In this document: positions 14,902 to 20,077 of the stretch, in pieces
How positions within the stretch are numbered: the stretch's first letter is position 1
Layout of the letters: every line of letters begins with the position of its first letter
IMG/VR virus record: IMGVR_UViG_3300017917_001832
Location: 1 to 21,265 of that record
Strand: one strand, 5' to 3'
DNA: 21,265 bases
Source: a virus
Position numbers and translations under genes: made by a program
Notes under the pieces: generated by a model
Database searches by the model: none
What the model was told of the DNA's origin: nothing
What the model saw: only the letters and a program-made list of their open reading frames with translations

Positions 14902-15387
14902 ATGTCATACGATAGCCATCAACATACACATACAAGTATGGATAATATATACTATAGAATATACAAGAGTTTTAAGACAAATGAAGAAGTCCCATTAAAA
15001 AATATATTATCTTTTGATAAAGAGCATATTTGGAAAGAACTATCACTAGAAAGAGCTCTAGATTTAATTCAAAATAAAGAGGAAAATGACTTATCTGAAG
15101 ATCAGTTGAAATCATTACTAATATATTCAGTAATAAAATATTCTATAGAAAATATTCCAGATATTGAAATGATGTATCTAGCTGAACTTATAAATTATGA
15201 AATTAAAGATTATAAAACATTATCAGATAATTCAGATAGAAAATTAAGGGAATCTCATAGTAATAATGAATATGACAATATCCTATTAAAATTATTAGAA
15301 TTATCAAGCGTTCCAGAAAGATCTTCTGATTATAGACTTGGTGTAATAGACTCAATAAAGACCGTTGTAAGCCATGGAAATACTTAA
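14902..15387 (+). CDS. Unassigned acidic helical protein (161 aa)
   Basis: The start is supported by AAAGG at 14891-14895 and a promoter just upstream. It begins with a His cluster (SYDSHQHTHTSMD) and continues as an amphipathic, Lys/Glu-rich, mostly helical protein (KELSLERALDLIQNKEE, LKSLLIYSVIKYSIENIPDI, YLAELINYEIKDYKTL), ending RLGVIDSIKTVVSHGNT. No Cys, no signal peptide, no clear membrane helix. Its composition (A+T-rich codons, high Ile/Lys) differs from the Ser/Thr/Gly-rich fibres on both sides, so it is probably not a fibre. It could be a chaperone or assembly factor for the neighbouring fibres, but nothing in the sequence proves this. Confidence 0.7.
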   Translation: MSYDSHQHTHTSMDNIYYRIYKSFKTNEEVPLKNILSFDKEHIWKELSLERALDLIQNKEENDLSEDQLKSLLIYSVIKYSIENIPDIEMMYLAELINYEIKDYKTLSDNSDRKLRESHSNNEYDNILLKLLELSSVPERSSDYRLGVIDSIKTVVSHGNT

Positions 15388-15425
15388 AATTTAAGAATAT
15401 TAATAAATAAATAGGTATCCTTACA

Positions 15426-15434
15426 TGGTATAAT
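15426..15434 (+). promoter_or_regulatory. Extended -10 promoter element (TGGTATAAT)
   Basis: Identical nine-base element to that at 303-311: TG at 15426-15427, G, TATAAT at 15429-15434. No -35 match in the AT-rich stretch upstream. AAAGGTGA at 15439-15446 and the ATG at 15453 follow. It probably starts the second fibre cassette. Confidence 0.55.
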
Positions 15435-15452
15435 ATTCAAAGGTGATTAAAT

Positions 15453-15809
15453 ATGGCTTTTCCAGCTACTTATAATTTTAACTATTATTCAGGTGACACC
15501 TTTCAATTTTTAGTATATCCAAAAGATTCTCAGGGTGGAGTTTTTGATGACCTATCTGGATATACACCTAGATTTACAATTGCTCCATCTAGAGGTGCAA
15601 CTCCAACTTTAGATAGTGATGATGAAGAATTAGTTATTACAGTAAGTCCAGAAAATGATCATTTAATTTGCGAAATTTTAGCATCATCTGGACCACTACT
15701 AACACAGCAGTCATATGTTTATGATGTTGAAATAAGAAGTGGTGGAGGTTCTAAAGTTTATACGCTTGTCACAGGAACTATTACAGTAACACAAGACGTG
15801 GCAGGTTAA
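15453..15809 (+). CDS. Tail-associated beta-sandwich protein, second cassette (118 aa)
   Basis: Paralogue of the 115-aa protein at 6315-6662: both start with a strand around GxTFxxxL, have LSGYxxRxxI near residue 35, an acidic loop, a (H/Y)VYDxEI strand and a final TGTITVT-like or GNWTVT-like strand. Sequence identity outside these landmarks is low, so the split is old. The start is firm because of AAAGGTGA six bases upstream. The gene is followed by a GPKGERG protein, reproducing the order of the first cassette. Probably a BppU-N-like attachment or connector domain. Confidence 0.75.
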   Translation: MAFPATYNFNYYSGDTFQFLVYPKDSQGGVFDDLSGYTPRFTIAPSRGATPTLDSDDEELVITVSPENDHLICEILASSGPLLTQQSYVYDVEIRSGGGSKVYTLVTGTITVTQDVAG

Positions 15810-15811
15810 AT

Positions 15812-16387
15812 ATGGCAATTGACACAATTATTTCTAATGATGAAATTGTAGTTATAGGTCCTCCAGCATCAGTTACAGTAAGTACAGATATTGGTCCAAA
15901 GGGAGAAAGAGGAGCAATATTTTTCTCTGGACTTGGTGAACCAAACTCATCATTGTTATCAAATCCAAAACTTGGAGACCTATATATAAATAGACAGCCT
16001 GGATCAGAGTATGGAACAATATATGTACTATCAGCAGTACCAGGTGGTACAACATGGGTAAAATCATTAAAGTTTAGTCCAACAGTTTATTCAACAACAT
16101 CTTCGGTAGCATTTACTGCTGGATCTGGATCTACATCATTTTTGCTATCAAATTTTTATCCAGATGCACCAGCTGATCTAAATGCTGATGATATATTAGT
16201 TCAAGCAACAATAGAGCTTAATAATCCTGCAATGATTTCAATATCTGATAAATCATTAATAGAAAATGATGGAATAAAGATTTTTAGACTAGACTTAAAA
16301 GCAGCAAAATTTGAAACAGGAACTGTATCAGCACTTTCTGCATCTCCAAATGTAAACTTTTTAATAACAATTAATGGGGGTATATAG
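15812..16387 (+). CDS. Tail protein with short collagen-like GPKGERG segment (191 aa)
   Basis: Residues 1-27 form beta strands (TIISNDEIVVIGPPASVTVS) and lead to GPKGERG at 28-34, a collagen-like element typical of trimeric fibre necks. The segment LGDLYINRQPGSEYGTIYVL...TTWVKS corresponds to the GDFYLNTT...GW segment of the 6662-7108 product. The C-terminal 100 residues are a different beta-rich domain (FTAGSGSTSFLLSNFYPDAP, FRLDLKAAKFETG, NVNFLITINGG) not found in the first cassette, so the two paralogues share the stem but not the tip. The gene starts two bases after the previous stop and overlaps the next start (TAGTG). Confidence 0.75.
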   Translation: MAIDTIISNDEIVVIGPPASVTVSTDIGPKGERGAIFFSGLGEPNSSLLSNPKLGDLYINRQPGSEYGTIYVLSAVPGGTTWVKSLKFSPTVYSTTSSVAFTAGSGSTSFLLSNFYPDAPADLNADDILVQATIELNNPAMISISDKSLIENDGIKIFRLDLKAAKFETGTVSALSASPNVNFLITINGGI

Positions 16388-16986
16388 TGGCAGAATTAAT
16401 TAGTTCTTCAAAAGACTGGAATAATGAAATTGAATTACTATTTGATACATATATTCCATCAATAAATGAATCTGCAGATATTCAAACAGCTTTAAAATTA
16501 TTTTTCTTTGGAAATGCTAATAGTGGTAGCGATACTTCTCCAGATAGTATTTATGAGCATTTAAAATCAATACAGCAAACAGCTAGTGGAGAGGCTGCTG
16601 TAGCGACACATAATTCAAACTCAACTGGAGTGCATGGTCTTGGAACTGGTGATGGTTCTGTTGTTGGAACAACAAAATCACAAGAATTAACTAATAAAAC
16701 TATCACAGCTCCATCTATAAGCAACCCAAGAGTAAACTCATTAATAACATTATCAGCAAGATCTCAAGATTTAAATATATTGACAAATACTACTGTAACA
16801 CAGACAGAATTTGGATATTTATCTGGAGCATCTGCTGCAATACAAACTCAGTTAAATAATAAACTTGGATCTACCGCTACTGCTGTAAATGCAAGTAGAG
16901 TTGGTGGCAGAACAATATTTGTTCAATCTGCTACTCCAACAGCTAATGCAATTGGTGACATCTGGTTTCAAGTAACAGGACTATAA
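16387..16986 (+). CDS. Tail fibre-like protein (199 aa)
   Basis: The start is GTG at 16387, overlapping the upstream TAG. Residues 1-75 are helical and charged (SSSKDWNNEIELLFDTYIP, IQTALKLFFFG, SIYEHLKSIQQ), suggesting an N-terminal attachment or trimerisation region. After HNSNSTGVHGLGTGDGSVVG come classic phage fibre signatures: GTTKSQELTNKTITAP, then ILTNTTVTQTEFGYLSGA with SAAIQTQLNNK, and an end of the type NAIGDIWFQVTG. The TEFGYLSGAS...IQTQLNNK unit is the same kind as SELQFLDGVTS...VQAQLNA in the collar-domain fibre. One base separates its stop from the next ATG. Confidence 0.8.
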   Translation: MAELISSSKDWNNEIELLFDTYIPSINESADIQTALKLFFFGNANSGSDTSPDSIYEHLKSIQQTASGEAAVATHNSNSTGVHGLGTGDGSVVGTTKSQELTNKTITAPSISNPRVNSLITLSARSQDLNILTNTTVTQTEFGYLSGASAAIQTQLNNKLGSTATAVNASRVGGRTIFVQSATPTANAIGDIWFQVTGL

Positions 16987-16987
16987 T

Positions 16988-17779
16988 ATGGCTATAGAAT
17001 GGGGAGCCTGGGTATACGCTGGTGGAAATGGTATGCGTGTCGGTCTTGATGTCAACTGGTCTGGAGTTGACTCAAATTCATCAAGCACTACGGCAACAAT
17101 TGCTGTATGGACACAAAACCAATATAATTATAATGATAATCAAACAGTATCATATGGTGGAGCAATAGGTGGAAGTTTAGCATATAATAATACACAGTCA
17201 AGTGGAACTTCCACACAACGTGATACTAAAACATTTACTCATAACTATGGATCAAATCCAGCAACATATACATTTACAGCAACACTTTCAGGACTATATA
17301 ATGGTGGAAGCCCAACAGTTTCTGTTACAAGTACTACGCCAACAAAGCCATCTCCACCATCACCACCACCTCCACCACCAGGACCAAGTGCTCCAAGTGC
17401 ACCAAATAGTTTTACATCAGTAGGTGAAGCAAATCAAATATCCCTATCTTGGTCAGCACCATCAAGTGATGGAGGAGCAACTGTAACTGGGTATACATTA
17501 AATAGAGGTGCAACAAACTTATTAACAAATTCAAATGTATTAAGTTATATAGATACTGGACTATCTGCAAATACAACATATTCTTATACAGTATCAGCGG
17601 TAAACTCTGCTGGAACTGGACCAACATCATCTACCTCTGCAACAACATTAGCTGGTTTGGCAAGGATTTGGAATGGATCAGCCTATGTAACAGTAGTTCC
17701 AAAAATATGGAACGGTACATCTTGGGTAGATGGACAAGCCCGTATTTGGAACGGCACACAGTGGGTATATGGATCTTAA
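16988..17779 (+). CDS. Minor tail protein with fibronectin III domain and WNG repeats (263 aa)
   Basis: Residues 1-115 form a Trp/Gly-rich beta domain (EWGAWVYAGGNGMRVGLDVN, then FTHNYGSNPATYTFTATLSG). Residues 117-138 are a proline-rich linker with six consecutive prolines. Residues about 138-221 are a fibronectin type III domain (NQISLSWSAPSSDGGATVTG, YIDTGLSANTTYSYTVSAVN, SAGTGPTS). The C-terminus has three WNG units 13 residues apart (RIWNGSAYV, KIWNGTSWV, RIWNGTQWV), a motif seen at the ends of actinophage and other tail proteins and often thought to bind surface glycans. It closes the second fibre cassette. A receptor-binding or tail-tip role is inferred. Confidence 0.85.
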   Translation: MAIEWGAWVYAGGNGMRVGLDVNWSGVDSNSSSTTATIAVWTQNQYNYNDNQTVSYGGAIGGSLAYNNTQSSGTSTQRDTKTFTHNYGSNPATYTFTATLSGLYNGGSPTVSVTSTTPTKPSPPSPPPPPPGPSAPSAPNSFTSVGEANQISLSWSAPSSDGGATVTGYTLNRGATNLLTNSNVLSYIDTGLSANTTYSYTVSAVNSAGTGPTSSTSATTLAGLARIWNGSAYVTVVPKIWNGTSWVDGQARIWNGTQWVYGS

Positions 17780-17792
17780 AATAGTGCAATAT

Positions 17793-17821
17793 TTGACAAA
17801 GACCAAGTATTAATGTATAAT
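17793..17821 (+). promoter_or_regulatory. Consensus sigma70 promoter (TTGACA-17-TATAAT)
   Basis: Perfect -35 TTGACA at 17793-17798 and perfect -10 TATAAT at 17816-17821, with the optimal 17-base spacer. This is the only full consensus promoter seen in the window. It directs the holin-like gene, whose GGAG at 17843-17846 lies in the predicted leader, and probably the glycosyltransferase behind it. Confidence 0.85.
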
Positions 17822-17851
17822 AATTTTTGTGTACTATAGATTGGAGAAAAG

Positions 17852-18178
17852 ATGGTACTCAAACTAACACCAGAACAGAATGCAATGTTGCAGTCTTATG
17901 GTCGTTCATTCTTAGGTGCAGCAATTGCCCTATATCTAGCAGGTGTAACAGATCTATATCAGTATTTGTATGCATTTGTTGCTGCTGTCGCACCAGTTGC
18001 AATTCGTTATTTTAATAAAAATGATTTAGCATTTGGTAAAGTTTCAGGAAACTCAACTCCTGAAGAAGTTGCTACAGAAGTAGTAAAAGCAGTAAAAAAG
18101 GTTGCTAGTAAAAAAGCTACAGCAAAGAAAGCCCCAGCGAAGAAAGCTGCCACAACAAAGAAGACATATAAAAAGTAA
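17852..18178 (+). CDS. Holin-like membrane protein with Lys/Ala-rich tail (108 aa)
   Basis: GGAG five bases before the ATG fixes the start. Residues 1-15 are polar (LTPEQNAMLQSYGRS). Two hydrophobic segments follow, at about 17-31 (FLGAAIALYLAGVTD) and 36-52 (YQYLYAFVAAVAPVAIRYF), joined by a short turn. The second half contains NDLAFGK and then a strongly basic, low-complexity tail (KKATAKKAPAKKAATTKK). The LTPEQ start, two spans and the 'RYFNKNDLAFGK' segment are the pattern of actinophage holins; a basic tail is common in holins. The histone-H1-like tail could also bind DNA or the envelope. No endolysin is adjacent. Overlaps the glycosyltransferase start (TAATG). Confidence 0.7.
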   Translation: MVLKLTPEQNAMLQSYGRSFLGAAIALYLAGVTDLYQYLYAFVAAVAPVAIRYFNKNDLAFGKVSGNSTPEEVATEVVKAVKKVASKKATAKKAPAKKAATTKKTYKK

Positions 18179-19269
18179 TGTCTAAACCAACCGTATCATT
18201 TCTAACTTATGACTGGACATTTGGTGTCAAGCCATTACAACCTAATGGTTGTGCGTGGTATAGATGTTACCTTCCAATGAAGGAGTTAGCTAAAAATGGT
18301 TGGGAGTCTGGTATAGGTATTCCAGGATTTAATCCAGATCATGGTTTTGGAATACTAATACCAGATCAGAAAGCAATACATGGATGGGAAATAGTTGTAC
18401 TAAAATTAATAATGCTTGAAAGAGTTGTTGAACAGGTACAAAAGGCAAGAGAGCTTGGTCAAAAAATTGTTGTTGATATAGATGATTTTATGGAAGGATT
18501 AGAAGAAACTAATCTTGCCTATAGAACCACTTCTCCAGAAGAAAATCCAAGAAATAATAGAGAACACTATGTAAATATTATTTCACAAGCTGATGCTTTA
18601 ATTGTTTCTACACCATTTTTAAAAGACTATTATCAAAAACAATATCCTAAAAAACCAGTTTTTATGGTTAGAAATGGAATTGATATTGATAGATGGGGAA
18701 TTAGAAATGATCATAAGGGATGGCTTCCAGTATTTGGATGGGTTGGTGCAACTCCATGGCGTTCTGGAGATCTAGAAATATTAAAACCATATTTTGGACA
18801 GTTTTTAGAAAAAAGACATTTAAAGTTTCATCATGCTGGAAGTGTACAACATGCTCCGAAAGCATATGAACAAGCTGGTATAAATAAAAGAATTTCAACA
18901 GAAGAACCAATGAAAACAATGCTTGGAGTTCCAGAGTTGTATTCTAAAAAAATTGATGTTGGAATAGTTCCATTAAGAGATGTTCCATTTAATCATGCAA
19001 AGTCATATTTAAAGGGTATGGAATATGCTGCTGCTGGAGTTCCATTTATTGCAACAGGTTTGCCAGAATATCAACTGTTAGCAGATTCTGGTATTGGAAG
19101 AATTGCTAATACTCCACAAGAATGGATCGGACATATGGAAGAATTATTAGATCCAAAGGTTAGAAAAGAAGAAAGAGAAAAGAACTTTGAAATATTAAAG
19201 GATAATTTTTCTATGAAACAGCGTGGAGCAGACTGGGCAGAAACACTAGAAAAAATCAAGATGTTATAA
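18178..19269 (+). CDS. GT-B fold (GT4-like) glycosyltransferase (363 aa)
   Basis: Likely transfers a sugar from a nucleotide-sugar donor. N-terminal half: GCAWYRCYLPMKEL (24-37) and KIVVDIDDFMEG (96-107). Middle: FMVRNGIDIDRW (162-173), the usual 'NGID' entry to the C-terminal domain, followed by FGWVGATPWRSGD (186-198). C-terminal donor-binding part: DVGIVPLRDVPFNHAKSYLK (260-279) and GMEYAAAGVPFIAT (280-293), equivalent to the EA-x-G-P region of GT4 enzymes. Full length for a compact GT-B enzyme. No signal peptide, so cytoplasmic. Substrates could be hypermodified phage DNA, the Ser/Thr-rich fibres, or a host surface glycan; the sequence does not decide. Translationally coupled to the holin-like gene. 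Confidence 0.85.
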   Translation: MSKPTVSFLTYDWTFGVKPLQPNGCAWYRCYLPMKELAKNGWESGIGIPGFNPDHGFGILIPDQKAIHGWEIVVLKLIMLERVVEQVQKARELGQKIVVDIDDFMEGLEETNLAYRTTSPEENPRNNREHYVNIISQADALIVSTPFLKDYYQKQYPKKPVFMVRNGIDIDRWGIRNDHKGWLPVFGWVGATPWRSGDLEILKPYFGQFLEKRHLKFHHAGSVQHAPKAYEQAGINKRISTEEPMKTMLGVPELYSKKIDVGIVPLRDVPFNHAKSYLKGMEYAAAGVPFIATGLPEYQLLADSGIGRIANTPQEWIGHMEELLDPKVRKEEREKNFEILKDNFSMKQRGADWAETLEKIKML

Positions 19270-19270
19270 T
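19262..19270 (+). promoter_or_regulatory. Extended -10 element at the end of the glycosyltransferase gene (TGTTATAAT)
   Basis: TG at 19262-19263, T, TATAAT at 19265-19270, overlapping the stop codon of the upstream gene. A start site about seven bases downstream would coincide with the ATG at 19277, giving a leaderless mRNA. The match could be fortuitous, because it includes the stop codon context. Confidence 0.35.
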
Positions 19271-19276
19271 ATATTT

Positions 19277-19798
19277 ATGGCAAATATATTTATTAAATAT
19301 GATCAATTATCTGAACAAACTGGAAAAATATTAGAAACTTATATTAGAAATATGACAGTTCATAATCTGTCAGTAAAAGAACAGAATGCAGATTTTTGCA
19401 TATCCTTAAAAATTGTTCCATATCCAGAAGAGCCAAGATTTAATGCATACTATTATAATAATCAAGAAGGTCTTGAAGATTTATGTTCAAAAATTTATTA
19501 CCAATGTTCAAAAGCTGGTATTCCAACAAGACCATTAAAAAAGAAATCTATGCCAAGAGAGCAGTATGAACAAGAATTTAAAGTTCCTACTCTAGTAATT
19601 AATTTAACTGATGATGTAAAAGAATTTGATGAAGAAATGTATGCGGTTATGATTGGACAAGGAATTGTATCATATCTTAATCCTGGAACAGTTTTTGATA
19701 CATTTTCAAGTAAGAAAAAATCTAATGAAAAAAGATTTATAGATAGAAAATTTGTTCAAGAACCAACAAGTAATTCAAAAATTCTTTTTAAGAAATGA
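19277..19798 (+). CDS. Unassigned protein, possibly a degenerate Amidase_3-like pseudoenzyme (173 aa)
   Basis: I do not recognise this with certainty. The segment NADFCISLKIVP (residues about 37-48) looks like the 'ADLFISIHxN' strand of N-acetylmuramoyl-L-alanine amidases (Amidase_3), with the zinc-binding His replaced by Lys. The following 'YYYNNQEGLEDLCSKIYYQC' with GIPTRPLKK fits the 'YY...LA..I' helix of that fold. VPTLVINLTDDVKEFDE...GIVSYLN (about 101-135) fits the 'PAVLVExGF...' strand with the catalytic Glu replaced by Asn. If so, the active site is lost. There is no ribosome binding site. The 3' end overlaps the convergent minus-strand gene by 24 bases. Its place after a holin-like gene and a glycosyltransferase would suit a cell-wall binding role. 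Confidence 0.6.
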   Translation: MANIFIKYDQLSEQTGKILETYIRNMTVHNLSVKEQNADFCISLKIVPYPEEPRFNAYYYNNQEGLEDLCSKIYYQCSKAGIPTRPLKKKSMPREQYEQEFKVPTLVINLTDDVKEFDEEMYAVMIGQGIVSYLNPGTVFDTFSSKKKSNEKRFIDRKFVQEPTSNSKILFKK

Positions 19799-20008
19799 TG
19801 CTTGTATATAAGCTTTTATTTTTTGTATTAAATTAATTCCTGGATAAAAATTAGTTTTACAAGATATACAATAAAAGTAAACCTCATTTTTTTCGTCTAA
19901 TTTTGATATAACAATATCTGTCTCATCAAATGGACATGAAATTTTTTCAGCAAATCCTTTGTTTACAAGATCGTTATAATAGTGAACCTCTTGAATTCTT
20001 AACTCCAT
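19775..20008 (-). CDS. Small Cys-containing phage protein (77 aa)
   Basis: AAGGAAG upstream of the ATG (minus strand) supports the start. The core ISCPFDETDIVISKLDEKNE is followed by VYFYCISCKTNFYPG: one Cys-Pro and a CxxC knuckle, as in small zinc-binding proteins found across aquatic phage genomes. The C-terminal part is a basic amphipathic helix (LIQKIKAYIQASFLKKNF). Function unknown. It is divergent from the ribonucleotide reductase gene and convergent with, and overlapping, the 173-aa gene, so its transcript would be antisense to that gene's 3' end. Confidence 0.7.
   Translation of the reverse strand: MELRIQEVHYYNDLVNKGFAEKISCPFDETDIVISKLDEKNEVYFYCISCKTNFYPGINLIQKIKAYIQASFLKKNF
19800..19824 (+). 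terminator. Weak candidate intrinsic terminator
   Basis: GCTT (19800-19803) pairs with AAGC (19810-19813) around a small loop and is followed by TTTTATTTTTTG, two bases after the stop of the 173-aa gene. The stem is only four to five pairs, so termination would rest mainly on the U-rich run. It lies inside the 3' part of the minus-strand gene. Confidence 0.35.
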
Positions 20009-20037
20009 TTGTATCTTCCTTAATACTCGTGTAGAAT
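20009..20037 (+). promoter_or_regulatory. Sigma70-like promoter for the ribonucleotide reductase (TTGTAT-17-TAGAAT)
   Basis: TTGTAT at 20009-20014, a 17-base spacer and TAGAAT at 20032-20037, with TG directly before the -10. It starts at the divergent minus-strand start codon and leaves about 35 bases of leader before the ATG at 20078. Confidence 0.5.
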
Positions 20038-20048
20038 ATAACTATTCT

Positions 20049-20057
20049 ATTTTATCA
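20049..20057 (-). promoter_or_regulatory. Possible extended -10 for the minus-strand Cys protein (TGATAAAAT)
   Basis: On the minus strand TGATAAAAT occupies 20057 to 20049, about 40 bases before the ATG at 20008, with a poor -35. It would overlap the leader of the divergent reductase gene, so the two promoters would cross. Confidence 0.35.
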
Positions 20058-20077
20058 GAAAAGGTGTGTGTTACACA

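Noticed and set aside
14850-15452. tRNA or structured RNA in the short gaps of this region
   Set aside because: The gaps are 50-70 bases of AT-rich DNA with no cloverleaf or stable stems; they hold promoter elements and ribosome binding sites only.
16981-16988. TATAAT at the junction of the 199-aa and 263-aa genes as a promoter
   Set aside because: It coincides with the final codons and the stop, has no TG or -35, and transcription would begin inside the next gene.
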